DNA of 64,000 nucleotides from CADEFQ01 sp050249415 (lineage in GTDB: Bacteria; Pseudomonadota; Gammaproteobacteria; Steroidobacterales; Steroidobacteraceae): positions 1 to 64,000 of the forward strand of contig JBFWQO010000014.1 in NCBI GenBank assembly GCA_050249415.1, given 5' to 3'. Shown in pieces: positions 28,309-37,428 of this stretch. The first letter of the stretch is position 1, and each line of letters starts with the position of its first letter. The position numbers were made by a program, and so were the translations under genes. The notes under the pieces were generated by a model. That model was not told the origin of the DNA, did no database searches, and saw only the letters and a program-made list of their open reading frames with translations.

Positions 28309-31170
28309 TCAGAACTTCTGCGTCACGGCGAGGTACCACTGGCGCCCCAGGAGATCATAGGTCGACACGTCCGTGTTCGCGTTGGTCACGTTGTTCTGGT
28401 AGAGGAGCGGCGGCTCCTTGTCCGTCAGGTTCTGCACGCCGAGTTGCACGCGCGTGTCGGACTCGAACGTGTAACCGAGCGTCAGATCGAGGTACGTGAC
28501 CGAGGGCACATCGAGCGGCTGGTCCGGGATGGCGCCGTCCGCGTCCCTGATCACGAGGCTGTCGAAGTACCGCGTGGTGAGCAGGCCGTCGAACCCGGCC
28601 ATCGTCCAGCCGACGCCGAGCACGCCACGCCACCTGGCATAGTTGCCGTACTGCGGATCGAACGTGCCGGCCACTTCGATCGGCGCCGCACCCGGTGCCG
28701 GCGTGCTCTGGAAGCCGTTGATGTGTGTCGCCTCGAGCTGGAAGTTCCACGAGCCGAGCTTCGTGTCCCGGAGCTGATAGCGCACGCCGATGTCGACGCC
28801 GTCGGTTTCGAGCGACCCGAGGTTGACGGTCGGCAGCTGGAACACCTTGAACTCGCCGGCATTCGGTCCGGAATCGTAGCGGTACATCAGCCCGCAGAAG
28901 TCCGGGTTTCCCGTCTGCACGCACTGGTCGGCCGCGAAGTTCACATCGAGTGCGGTGATGATGTCGTCGATCTTGTATTGCCAGTAATCGACGTTGAACG
29001 ACAGGCCGCGCACGAGGCTCGAGTCGTAGACGAATCCCGCGGTGAGAACATCGCCCGTTTCCGGCTTCAGTGTGGGCGTGCCGATCAGCAGCCCCGTGAT
29101 CTGGCTGTTCGGCTGCGTGAATCCCGTGTCGGGCGCCACGCCGACACAGGCGAGCGCGAGGTTCGGGTTCGCCGCGAGTTGCGCGGCAGTCAGGTTGGCG
29201 CAAGGATCGTTGAACGTGGCTGCCGTCTGCGTCGGCGCGAGCGACAGGTCGTTGATCGTCGGCGCACGGAACACTTCGGCGTAGGACGCGCGCACCAGCA
29301 GGTCGCGGACCGGCCGATACTCGAGCTTCGCTCCGAACGTCGTGTCGTCGCCGATCGTGTCCTTGCTGTAGTCGGAATAGCGCACGCCCGCCGTCAGGTT
29401 GAGCGCCCGGGCGCCGGGCTTGTCCGCTATCACCGGGATGAAGAACTCACCGTACAGTTCACGCACGTTGTACCTGGCGGACGAGTTGCCGGTGCACGTC
29501 TCCTGCGCGAGCAGGCACGAGAGGTAGAGTGGAGCCTCGCCGCGCGTCAGTGAGTCGGTTTCGAATACCCCTTCCTGCGACCGGTACTCGGCGCCGAAGG
29601 CCGCCTTGACCGCGCCCGCCGGCAGGTCGAACAGGTCGCCATTGAGGCCGCCGCTGAACTGCGAGCTGCGATACGTGTAGTCGGTGCGATAGTTCGTCGA
29701 GATGTCGCGCAAGGCCGCGACCTGCGCGGGGTCCTGCACGTTGAACATGTTGATCGGCGTGCAGCCGGCGATCACCGCGCCCGGCGTGCCGCAATGCGCG
29801 CCGTTCGCATCGGTGAACGAGGGCCCGAGCGCCTGCGCGAGCTTGTCCTTCAGCAGATAGCCGTCGATGTTGGTGCTCTGGCCCATACGGCCGAAGCCGG
29901 CGTTGGCTTCCCATTCCCACGACGTGCCGAAGGAGCCGCGGAAGCCCGCGTTGGCGAACGCCTGGTCGGTCGTCACTTCACTGCGCCGATTGCCCAGCGA
30001 TTCGAGGCGCACGCGCAGGTTGGGATTGATGCCGTCGATGCCGCCGAAGTCGGTACCGAACGGATTGTAGATGCTGTTCGCCGACACGATCGTGTCGTCC
30101 GCCACGGCGTCGAACGGCAGTGACGCGAGCGCAAAGCCCGAGCGCGTCTGGTTGTAGACCACCTGCCCGTACATCTCGACGTTGTCGTTCAGTTGGTAGT
30201 TCACGTCCGTGAAGAGGCTGCCGCGCTCCTGCGGCGTCATCAGCAGGTTGAACGGCTGGTAGTTGTAGAGGTCGGCCGCCGTGAAGCAACGGTAGTCCGC
30301 CTGGCTCGCGCCGCCCGCGCCCGGCAGGCGCGTGACGCTGCCGCATCCGTACTGCGCTTCCAGCGCGGGAGTGAGATTGACCCGGCCGTTCGGGGTGCGG
30401 CTCGAGCCACCCGCGGTCACGATGCCGCCGTACAGGTACAGCGCATCCTTCGAGAAGTCGCGATCGGCCGCCGAGACCTTCTGCTGCTTGTTGTAGTTCG
30501 CGCCGAACACGATGCCGAGGCGATCGCTCTGCGTACCGAGCGTCGCACTGGCGGATTGCCGCTGGCCGTCGGACTCGCCCGTCTCGCCGAACTGCACGCC
30601 GATTTCGGCGCCGTCGAAATTGCGCCGCGTGATGAAGTTCACGACGCCTGCGATCGCATCCGAGCCATAGATCGCGCCGGCGCCTTCCTTCAGCACCTCG
30701 ACGCGCTCGATCATGTTCATCGGCAGCATGTTGATGTCGACGGCCGACGTTTGCGTGTTGCCGTACACGCCGACGCGGCGGCCGTCGACCAGCACCAGCG
30801 TGCGCTGTGCGCCGAGGCCGCGCAGTTCGACGTTCGACTCGCCCGTGCCGCCGCCGTTGTTCACGGCGGGATTCGTCGCGGCACCCGCCACGGTCGGCAG
30901 GCGCGCCAGAACATCGCCCATCGTGGTGAGGCCGGTCCTGGCGATCTCGTCGGCGGAGATCGTCAGCACCGGACTGGCGGTTTCGGCGTCGACGCGCCGG
31001 ATGCGCGATCCGGTGACGACGACCGTATCGATGCCGCCGGCATCGTCGGCGGCGTTCTGGTCCTGGTCCTGCGCGCCGGCGGGCGGCGCGGCGACCGAAG
31101 CCGCGGTGGCGCCGGCCACGAGCGCGAGGCGCACGGCGTCGCGCACGATCGAGGTCGAGTCACGGTTCAT
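28309..31170 (-). CDS. TonB-dependent outer membrane receptor 1
   Basis: The roughly 953-residue receptor has a signal peptide, an N-terminal VVVTGSRIRR (TonB-box/plug start), a plug domain (VNNGGGTGESNVELRGLGAQRTLVLVDG, IYGSDAIAGVVNFITRR) and a 22-strand-type barrel ending in Phe (WYLAVTQKF). There is no N-terminal signalling domain, so it does not act through an anti-sigma factor. The ATG at 31170 is chosen because GAGGG sits nine bases upstream; ATG 31179 directly abuts that sequence. It precedes the TPR-sulfotransferase gene on the same strand. The ligand is unknown. Confidence 0.93.
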   Translation of the reverse strand: MNRDSTSIVRDAVRLALVAGATAASVAAPPAGAQDQDQNAADDAGGIDTVVVTGSRIRRVDAETASPVLTISADEIARTGLTTMGDVLARLPTVAGAATNPAVNNGGGTGESNVELRGLGAQRTLVLVDGRRVGVYGNTQTSAVDINMLPMNMIERVEVLKEGAGAIYGSDAIAGVVNFITRRNFDGAEIGVQFGETGESDGQRQSASATLGTQSDRLGIVFGANYNKQQKVSAADRDFSKDALYLYGGIVTAGGSSRTPNGRVNLTPALEAQYGCGSVTRLPGAGGASQADYRCFTAADLYNYQPFNLLMTPQERGSLFTDVNYQLNDNVEMYGQVVYNQTRSGFALASLPFDAVADDTIVSANSIYNPFGTDFGGIDGINPNLRVRLESLGNRRSEVTTDQAFANAGFRGSFGTSWEWEANAGFGRMGQSTNIDGYLLKDKLAQALGPSFTDANGAHCGTPGAVIAGCTPINMFNVQDPAQVAALRDISTNYRTDYTYRSSQFSGGLNGDLFDLPAGAVKAAFGAEYRSQEGVFETDSLTRGEAPLYLSCLLAQETCTGNSSARYNVRELYGEFFIPVIADKPGARALNLTAGVRYSDYSKDTIGDDTTFGAKLEYRPVRDLLVRASYAEVFRAPTINDLSLAPTQTAATFNDPCANLTAAQLAANPNLALACVGVAPDTGFTQPNSQITGLLIGTPTLKPETGDVLTAGFVYDSSLVRGLSFNVDYWQYKIDDIITALDVNFAADQCVQTGNPDFCGLMYRYDSGPNAGEFKVFQLPTVNLGSLETDGVDIGVRYQLRDTKLGSWNFQLEATHINGFQSTPAPGAAPIEVAGTFDPQYGNYARWRGVLGVGWTMAGFDGLLTTRYFDSLVIRDADGAIPDQPLDVPSVTYLDLTLGYTFESDTRVQLGVQNLTDKEPPLLYQNNVTNANTDVSTYDLLGRQWYLAVTQKF

Positions 31171-31324
31171 GGCGGTCATCCCTCGTTGGAAACATTCTCG
31201 AATGACGCTAGCAGCACGCATTCACCGCGGGAATGCGTCTTGCGACGAAACCCCGTGCGGCGCGCGATGAAACGAGCGTTGCCGGGGCGCCACAGAACGG
31301 CGCGTCGTGCGGGGACAGCGGGGC

Positions 31325-31358
31325 AAAAAAGAGGGCGACTCCCTGCGGAGTCGCCCCG
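31325..31358 (-). terminator. Rho-independent terminator after TonB-dependent receptor 2
   Basis: On the minus strand a stem GGGGCGACTCC / GGAGTCGCCC with a short loop is followed by a run of Ts (As at 31325-31330 on the plus strand). It lies about 23 bp beyond the receptor stop at 31381 and separates it from receptor 1. Confidence 0.9.
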
Positions 31359-31380
31359 AGTCATATCGTCCGGTGGAACT

Positions 31381-34300
31381 TCAGAACTGGTACTTCAGAC
31401 CCACGCGGAAGTAACGTCCCATGATGTTCGGACCGGCCCATGCGGGGTTGAAGCCAAACAGCGCATAGGCGGCCGACGGATCGAACTTCGGCTCGATATC
31501 CAGGAAGTTCAACACTTCCGCGGAGATCACCAGGTGCTCGTTGAGCGTGTAGCGACCGGTCAGGTCGGCGTTCCACTGCGCGCCCTGCTTGCAGTTGACA
31601 GGTGTGCCGTCGACATACGTGGCGGTCGAAATGGCATTGGCGGCGTTGAAGGCGCAATCACCCTCGATGCCGTCATAGTCGACCGACGCGGTGTCGTAGC
31701 CGCTCGTGTAGTACGTCGTCACCGAAACGGCAGCCGGGCCGAACTCGAACGTGTTCTGCCAGGAGCCTCGCCATTTCGGTGTACCCGAGCAAGAGGTGAC
31801 GTCACACGGGCTCAGCGTGCCGTCATAGCGCATCACCGTGCCACTTTCAGTGATTTGCTCGAACTTGAGCATGTAGGAGGCGTCGAGAGAACTGCGCCAC
31901 GTAACGCGGTCGCCGATCGGCAGGCTCAGATTGGCGCCGATATCGATGCCACTCGCCTTCTGACTCTCGAGGTTCGCGTACGACGCCTGGATGAATCCGA
32001 GCGACGGCAACGCATTCGGAGCTGCCGGATCCGGCGCACCGGGCAGCATCACGATACCCGGCAAGCCCGGATCACCACCGTTGGTGTACCACTGGTTGAT
32101 CAGCGAAGCGCTCGCGGTGACGCCCTTGATGAGCCCATCGACCTCGATATTCCAGTAATCGACCGTGAAGTTGAGGTTGGAAAGGGGCTCGAACACGACA
32201 CCGGCGGTGAAGGCGGTCGATTCCTCCGGATCGAGGGCGGGATTGCCCACGCTCGTCAGGCCGACGTTGTACGGGCCCGTGGCGTACGCATTGTTGCCAT
32301 GGTCGGCGCAGTAGGTGCCGGCATTCGCGCAGTTCACCGTCGCGGTGACATAGCCGGTGGTCGGCAACCCGTAGGCCTCATTGAAGCTCGGGATGCGGAA
32401 ACCTTCCGACCACGTGCCACGGAGGACGAGCTGCTCCAGGGGCTTGAACTTGAAGCCGAATTTCGGCGAGAAATTCGACTGCCCCGACGAATACTCGTCG
32501 TAGCGGCCGGACGCCTGCAGTTCGAGCATGTCGAGCACCGGCGCACTGACTTCGAAGAACGCCGACTTGACGTCACGTTGACCTGCCGCACCGACGGCGT
32601 TGATCGAGTAGTAGCGTTCGTACGGCGCCGAATCATTGGCCGGGTTGGCGCTCGGGCTGTCGAGCGATTCCTCGCGATACGAAACACCGACCGCCGCCTG
32701 CAAGGGCCCGCCCGGCAGCTGGTAGAGCGCTCTGCCGATCGTGCCCTGCACCTGCCACAGGCGCGAGGTGGAGATCCTCGTGCTCGTGGGCGCGATGTAA
32801 TCCCAGACTTCCTGCGGAGTCGCGGTCGGGTCCGAGAAATTGAACGTACCGCGCGCCACCACATCCATGATCCGTTGCGGGATGTAGTAGTTGCCCTGCG
32901 AACGCGTGAGGTCGTTCTCCGAGGCGGTGAAGTCGGCCGAATACCGCCAGGCGTTGTCGGCGCCGAAGGCACCCTCGACTCCCACGACACCACGCAATAC
33001 GCGCGAGCTCGTGTCGACCGTGCGCCCGTACGGCGAGCGCATGAAAGCCTGCGCACGCTGTCCCGACGCGGCGAACGGGTTGTACGGATTCAACGTGCCG
33101 TTGGTCGCATCGCAGCCGGTGTTGGCGCCGTCGATCGTGCCCCGGCCCGTCGAACAGACATACACCGGGAGGATGACGTTGTAGTTGTCCATGCCCTGGG
33201 GTCGCGGCACTGTCGGCAGCCCGTTGAAGCCGAGCGGCGTGAACGACGCGGCCGTATCCGTCTTGTAGAAGTTGGCCATCGCGTACACCTGCGCGCTGTC
33301 GCCCACGTTCGCGGTGAAGCGGCTCGAGATTCCCTGGCGGCGGATCTCCGGCTGCAGCAACTGGAACGCGTTCTGATAATCGACCTCGCACACGCTCAAC
33401 GGTGCGGTACCGGATGTACTCTGGCTGACCGTCGTCCACTGCCGGCAGCCCGCCGCCGCGTTGAGATACTGGAAGCGGCCGGCGCCTGTCAGGGATCCCG
33501 TGCCGTCGAACACCGTGCCGCTGACGGGACGAACCAGTGTCACCCCGGGTATCGAGATCAGGCCGTTGAAGTGTCCGTCCTCCGCGGTCACGCCGTTCCA
33601 GTTGAGGTTGTACATGCAGCTGCCAGACGAGCCGCACTCCCGGCTCCAGTCCTGGGTGTTGAACGGATACCCGCGCTCGCGCGCCCAGAGCGGGTCCTGC
33701 TGCTGGTACTCGCCGCTGATGTAGAAGTTGTAGCCGTCGCCCTCGAGGTCGCCGTGACCCCAGGTGAGGTCGATGCGGTTCTCGTCGCCGCCGCCGCTCT
33801 CCGACAGCCCGTAGGAGCCGCCGAAATGCAGGCCCTGGATCTCCTTCTTGGTGATGACGTTGATGACCCCGGCAATGGCGTCGGCTCCATAGGTCGACGA
33901 CGCGCCGTCGCGCAGCACCTCGATGCGCTCGATGATGGCGTTCGGAATGGTGTTCAGGTCGACGAAGTTGCGATGACCGTCGTCAGCCAGTGGATACGGC
34001 GCCATGCGCAGCCCGTCGGCAATGGAGAGTGTCGCCTGGACCGTCAACCCGCGCAGCGCGGGCGCATTCGCGCCGCTCGCAAAGTTGAAACCCGTGTTCC
34101 ACCCCTGCTGGATCGTCCCCGCGTTGTTGGCCGACAGACGCTGCACCGCTTCGGCCACCGTATTGATGCCGCGCTCTTCCAGCGTCTCGGCACTGATCAC
34201 GGTCACCGGCGACGGCGTTTCGACGTCGGTACGGCGCAGGATCGAGCCGGTGACGACGATTTCCTGCAACGGCTCGCTCGCTGCCGTTCGTTCCTGCGCC

Positions 34301-34410
34301 ATGGCCACGCCTGCCGGCAGGCCGATGGCCGCCGCACTGATGGCCAGCAGCGATCGCCGCACTGCAGCGGTCGAGCCCCCCTTACGAGGCACCTTTGGTT
34401 TCGACTTCAT
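31381..34410 (-). CDS. TonB-dependent outer membrane receptor 2
   Basis: The 1009-residue receptor has a basic N-terminus and signal (RRSLLAISAAAIGLPAGVAMA), EIVVTGSILRR, a plug with PALRGLTVQATLSIADGLRM and STYGADAIAGVINVITKKE, and a large barrel ending GRYFRVGLKYQF. Several Cys pairs lie in predicted external loops (for example CGSSGSC). A strong GGGAGGAG ribosome-binding site precedes the ATG. It has its own terminator, so it is probably monocistronic. Two FNR/ANR-type boxes lie in the long upstream gap, the nearer about 240 bp away. The ligand is unknown; a peptide or complex organic molecule is plausible for this size. Confidence 0.93.
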   Translation of the reverse strand: MKSKPKVPRKGGSTAAVRRSLLAISAAAIGLPAGVAMAQERTAASEPLQEIVVTGSILRRTDVETPSPVTVISAETLEERGINTVAEAVQRLSANNAGTIQQGWNTGFNFASGANAPALRGLTVQATLSIADGLRMAPYPLADDGHRNFVDLNTIPNAIIERIEVLRDGASSTYGADAIAGVINVITKKEIQGLHFGGSYGLSESGGGDENRIDLTWGHGDLEGDGYNFYISGEYQQQDPLWARERGYPFNTQDWSRECGSSGSCMYNLNWNGVTAEDGHFNGLISIPGVTLVRPVSGTVFDGTGSLTGAGRFQYLNAAAGCRQWTTVSQSTSGTAPLSVCEVDYQNAFQLLQPEIRRQGISSRFTANVGDSAQVYAMANFYKTDTAASFTPLGFNGLPTVPRPQGMDNYNVILPVYVCSTGRGTIDGANTGCDATNGTLNPYNPFAASGQRAQAFMRSPYGRTVDTSSRVLRGVVGVEGAFGADNAWRYSADFTASENDLTRSQGNYYIPQRIMDVVARGTFNFSDPTATPQEVWDYIAPTSTRISTSRLWQVQGTIGRALYQLPGGPLQAAVGVSYREESLDSPSANPANDSAPYERYYSINAVGAAGQRDVKSAFFEVSAPVLDMLELQASGRYDEYSSGQSNFSPKFGFKFKPLEQLVLRGTWSEGFRIPSFNEAYGLPTTGYVTATVNCANAGTYCADHGNNAYATGPYNVGLTSVGNPALDPEESTAFTAGVVFEPLSNLNFTVDYWNIEVDGLIKGVTASASLINQWYTNGGDPGLPGIVMLPGAPDPAAPNALPSLGFIQASYANLESQKASGIDIGANLSLPIGDRVTWRSSLDASYMLKFEQITESGTVMRYDGTLSPCDVTSCSGTPKWRGSWQNTFEFGPAAVSVTTYYTSGYDTASVDYDGIEGDCAFNAANAISTATYVDGTPVNCKQGAQWNADLTGRYTLNEHLVISAEVLNFLDIEPKFDPSAAYALFGFNPAWAGPNIMGRYFRVGLKYQF

Positions 34411-34647
34411 CGTTCTCCTCCCCTCGATTCCGGTATTGGTTGCGATCTCGATGCGTCTGCCGCATCGGGCGTCACGTTGCTGTCTGCACGCGGTTGTCTT
34501 TTTTTACATCGCTCTTGCGGACGACGTCTGCGCCATTCGGCCGAATCCACGTTGCGTCGAGCCTAGCATGAGTGGGCGCGCGAACAACCCCCACAGCTGT
34601 TGTGTGATTTCACGTGCAACACGCGGCCTTGTCCAGGCGCCGCATCA

Positions 34648-34661
34648 TTGATCCAGATCAA
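34648..34661. promoter_or_regulatory. FNR/ANR-type binding site 1
   Basis: TTGATCCAGATCAA matches the FNR/ANR consensus TTGAT-N4-ATCAA at every fixed position, within the longer palindrome CATTGATCCAGATCAATG. It lies in the receptor 2 / CPBP protease gap, about 240 bp from the receptor start and 340 bp from the protease start. Confidence 0.7.
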
Positions 34662-34914
34662 TGCGGGAGACGCTGTTGCGATCTGCGTCGCTGACAGTTC
34701 TACGCAGTCATTCTCCGGCGCTTGTCGTTACGCCAGAGCAGCACGCCGCCCTGCAATTTCCCTGAATCGCCGCGTGCGGCGCACGGTGCGGGTTGCATGC
34801 CGGGACCATGACCGCACACGGCCGGCGCCAGCGCGGCTGGCCACGATTGCCGGCGAGGCGACCCGTGGACGTCTCTTTCAGGTGTCCTTATCGGCCTGCG
34901 AATCCGCCGGTGTG

Positions 34915-34928
34915 TTGATGAAAATCAA
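34915..34928. promoter_or_regulatory. FNR/ANR-type binding site 2
   Basis: TTGATGAAAATCAA is a second perfect match to TTGAT-N4-ATCAA. Its centre is about 77 bp upstream of the CPBP protease ATG at 34999, a suitable distance for direct control of that gene. It also argues against placing the protease start at the in-frame ATG at 34918. Confidence 0.7.
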
Positions 34929-34998
34929 ATGGAGGCGCGACCTGGAAATGGCCGCGGGGTGGTCGAAATTCCGCTTGCACGGCGCGTGCGAGGCTAGG

Positions 34999-36030
34999 AT
35001 GCATCACTTGACGGACTACGACGGGCGCTTCATGTGCGCGTTTTTCCTGATCGCGATCGCATTCTCATGGACCTGCTGGGCCACCTTTGCAGCCTCGCAG
35101 ACAGGGTGCCTTTCGCTGACGGTACCCGTCGAGTTCACGCTGCTCGGCGAGTACGGCCCCACGATCGCGGCTTTCGGCCTGGCTGCGTTGCGGGGTGGTG
35201 GACGCAGCGTGCGCTCTTTGCTGGGCAGCCTGACGGTATGGCGAGTTGGACCCGGGTGGTACGCTTTTGCACTCGGCGCGGGGCCGCTGATCATGGGAAT
35301 CACCATCGCGATTACAGTGCTGGGCGGCGGTGAAGCTCCCGCGGCAGCCGCCCTGGCACAGTGGCCGCAGCATTTTCGCGAACGGATGGACGCATTTGCG
35401 CCCTCCATGGGGCCGTTGTCGGGGCTGGTCGTATTCATGTCGCAGGGAGCATGGACGACCTTCCTCGGCATGCTCGCGCTCGCGGTGTCCCAGGGTGGAT
35501 TGTCGGAAGAGCCGGGATGGCGCGGCTATGCGATGGAACTCGGCATGAAGAGCAGGAGTCTGCTGGTCACGGCGATCATGGTCGGTATGCTGTGGGCCCT
35601 TTGGCACATGTCGGGGCCAAGCCAGTTCAGGGTGCTGTTCGAGTCCGGCTTCGTGCCCTGGCTCGCTGTCTCGCTCGGGAGCGCGCTCGAGTACCTGCTG
35701 CTGTGCCTGCCCCTCGCCGTGCTTTATGCGTGGCTCTATGCCAATACGCGCAGCGTCCTGCTCGCGATCCTCATGCATGCCGCGTACAACATGACGATCA
35801 CGGTGATCGTGGGCGCCTGGCCGCGATGGGCCGCGCCGACCTTCATTGCCGTGACCTGGCTAACCGCGGGACTGATCGTGGTATCGGCCCGACGGCAGTT
35901 CTTCGATCGGCCGTCGCTCGTCCCGGCATTCGCCGGGACGGCGCCATCGGTCAGCTGCGGACGTGGATCTCGGCGAGGCGAAAATCGATCGACAACGCCT
36001 CCATCGCGCCGAGTACGTCCATGCCGATGA
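34999..36030 (+). CDS. CPBP-family intramembrane glutamic endopeptidase (CAAX protease-like)
   Basis: The 343-residue membrane protein has about eight helices and the three CPBP motifs: EEPGWRGY near 170 (EExxxR), MLWALWHM near 195-200 (FxxxH-like) and ILMHAAYN near 259 (HxxxN). Bacterial members are often linked to bacteriocin immunity or maturation, or to protein processing, so it could belong to the modification cluster. The ATG at 34999 has GAGG five bases upstream; longer starts run through the FNR-type box. The last 27 codons overlap the convergent protease gene and look like a read-through tail. Confidence 0.85.
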   Translation: MHHLTDYDGRFMCAFFLIAIAFSWTCWATFAASQTGCLSLTVPVEFTLLGEYGPTIAAFGLAALRGGGRSVRSLLGSLTVWRVGPGWYAFALGAGPLIMGITIAITVLGGGEAPAAAALAQWPQHFRERMDAFAPSMGPLSGLVVFMSQGAWTTFLGMLALAVSQGGLSEEPGWRGYAMELGMKSRSLLVTAIMVGMLWALWHMSGPSQFRVLFESGFVPWLAVSLGSALEYLLLCLPLAVLYAWLYANTRSVLLAILMHAAYNMTITVIVGAWPRWAAPTFIAVTWLTAGLIVVSARRQFFDRPSLVPAFAGTAPSVSCGRGSRRGENRSTTPPSRRVRPCR

Positions 36031-36883
36031 TCAGTGCGGGCTCGTCCGAGAGGCCCCACACATCGAAGATGTGGAAATTGCCGAACGCCACGACGACGTG
36101 CCGAAAGACGGTCTTGTCCATCGTGATGTCCGGCACCGCCGCGATGTCACCGATCATCGTCGCCTCGGTCGTGCCATAGACGGTGGCGTGCGCACGCGCA
36201 TCGGCGCGCAGCGCTGCCTGCAGCGCGCGGTTGCCGAGCGTCCGCTCGCCACCGGTGTCGATCACCGCGAGCGCGCGCACGCGCCCGATGCGCACGTGCG
36301 CGCCGAGCAGGCCGCCCGCGACGCGGTCGGCGCGGATGCGCAGCTCGTCGTCACGCGAGAAGCGCGAGCGCGATATCGTGACCAGATCGCGCTTGAAGTC
36401 GACGACCAGCCGCTGTTCGCGCAAGCCCGCGACGCCGAGGATGCCGTCCGCGCCGGCGACGAGATGGGGCAGCACGACCGGCACTTCCTGGCCATCGAGC
36501 ACCAGGTCGCCCGCCCGCATGCGGGACACTTCGACCACGGGCACGGACGCGCTGCCTGTCACGCCGTTCAACACGACAGTCGGTGCCGACTCATAGTCGA
36601 GCCCGAGCTGCACGGCTACCGTGGTGGTGATCGTCGTGCGGTTGGCGCCGGTGTCGACCAGCATCCGGAACGGGCCCTGCCCATTGATCGTGACCGGCAC
36701 GAGGATGCGCCCGATGCGATCGAGCGTGGTCGGCGTGGCGAAAACCGGTTCCGCGCCGGGATCGGGAACCGGACCGGTGGATGCGGGAATGAGCGGTGTG
36801 GCCAGCGCTCCCGCAAGCGCTAGAGCCAGGGCGGCGTCGCGCTTCACGGGAGCCAGTATGGGCGCGGGCGATCGGGGCGGCAA
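35951..36883 (-). CDS. Exported retropepsin-like aspartic protease with two DTG motifs
   Basis: The 310-residue protein starts with a signal sequence and has MLVDTGANRTTITT near residue 78 and AVIDTGGERTLGN near residue 209. Each is in a retropepsin-type lobe (PVTINGQGPFRMLVDTG; AHVRIGRVRALAVIDTG). Two DTG motifs in one chain suggest an internally paired active site, like pepsin but of retropepsin size. A GTG at 36847 is an alternative start that would trim the N-terminus. It is convergent with the CPBP protease, overlapping by 80 bp. The target is unknown; a periplasmic location is expected. Confidence 0.85.
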   Translation of the reverse strand: MPPRSPAPILAPVKRDAALALALAGALATPLIPASTGPVPDPGAEPVFATPTTLDRIGRILVPVTINGQGPFRMLVDTGANRTTITTTVAVQLGLDYESAPTVVLNGVTGSASVPVVEVSRMRAGDLVLDGQEVPVVLPHLVAGADGILGVAGLREQRLVVDFKRDLVTISRSRFSRDDELRIRADRVAGGLLGAHVRIGRVRALAVIDTGGERTLGNRALQAALRADARAHATVYGTTEATMIGDIAAVPDITMDKTVFRHVVVAFGNFHIFDVWGLSDEPALIIGMDVLGAMEALSIDFRLAEIHVRS

Positions 36884-36884
36884 T

Positions 36885-36941
36885 TCGGCTCGTCGCGGCG
36901 CAGCAGTCGGCTCGTCGCGGCGCAGCAGTCGGCTCGTCGCG
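36885..36941. repeat. 22-bp tandem repeat (about 2.6 copies)
   Basis: The 22-bp unit beginning TCGGCTCGTCGCGG repeats exactly at 36885-36906 and 36907-36928, with a partial third copy. It fills the gap between the stop of the CYD-motif gene (36942) and the start of the aspartic protease gene (36883), so it contains or displaces the protease promoter region. Confidence 0.85.
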
Positions 36942-37427
36942 CTATTTCGTTCGCCTCACCTTCACCGCGCGGCCGTACGGGCTCGCCATGGAATACGAGC
37001 CGAGGGCACCCCGTTTGACGACCACCTTGTCACCCACTTCGAGGCGGAAGCGTTCTCCCGTCGGCAACTGGTGCCAGACCTGGCCGTTGTCGAGGGTGAT
37101 GACGAGTTCCCCGCCGGGGCGCGCTGCGATCGCCGTGACCGTCGCCTCGAGCCGGGTGAGACGCGGCTCCGCGGGCTCGGCCGTGCGCTCCTGCTCACGC
37201 ACGAGGTCGCCGCGGGCGCCGAACTTCTCCTCGGCCGTCGGCGGCGGTGGCTGCTTCGCGAGACGCGCCACCTCCGCGTCGTAGCAGGCGAGGCGGCGCG
37301 TATCGTCACGCTCGGCGGCACATTGCGCCAACGCCTCCGGCAATGCATCGACAGGGGTCGCCGCCCGGCCCGGGCCGGCGAACGCGATGAGCCCCACCAT
37401 CGTCGCGAATCGCAGTGTTGCGTCCAT
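36942..37427 (-). CDS. Small exported protein with CYD motif
   Basis: The 161-residue protein has a signal peptide (MDATLRFATMVGLIAFAGPGRA). A short helical segment, LAQCAAERDDTRRLACYDAEVARL, follows; its two Cys residues probably form a disulfide, a pattern seen in several periplasmic proteins and type VI accessory proteins. A small beta domain (VTAIAARPGGELVITLDNGQVWHQL, VVVKRGALGSYSM) ends it. I do not assign a function. The start lies one base after the stop of the TPR-hydroxylase gene, so they are almost certainly co-transcribed. Confidence 0.78.
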   Translation of the reverse strand: MDATLRFATMVGLIAFAGPGRAATPVDALPEALAQCAAERDDTRRLACYDAEVARLAKQPPPPTAEEKFGARGDLVREQERTAEPAEPRLTRLEATVTAIAARPGGELVITLDNGQVWHQLPTGERFRLEVGDKVVVKRGALGSYSMASPYGRAVKVRRTK

Positions 37428-37428
37428 G

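Larger units (their letters stand above)
34411..34998. other. 588-bp divergent regulatory region without a gene
   Basis: No coding sequence is convincing here. The plus-strand frame that runs through it reads as low-quality sequence before the CPBP protease start. The region separates receptor 2 (minus) from the CPBP protease (plus) and contains two perfect FNR/ANR-type sites plus an AT-rich T tract near 34500-34507 that could belong to the receptor promoter. Confidence 0.6.

Noticed and set aside
28285..28339. Longer TPR-sulfotransferase start at 28339
   Set aside because: It would overlap the receptor 1 coding end by 31 bp and has no ribosome-binding site, while the GTG at 28285 has AGGG at good spacing.
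30193..34566. 1457-codon plus-strand open frame
   Set aside because: It is antisense to TonB receptors 1 and 2, in a GC-rich frame that lacks stops; the translation is Arg/His/Val-rich with no domain pattern, whereas the minus strand gives perfect receptors.
34600..34998. N-terminal extension of the CPBP protease back to 34600
   Set aside because: The added residues lack coding character and cross a perfect FNR-type box; a proper ribosome-binding site exists at 34999.
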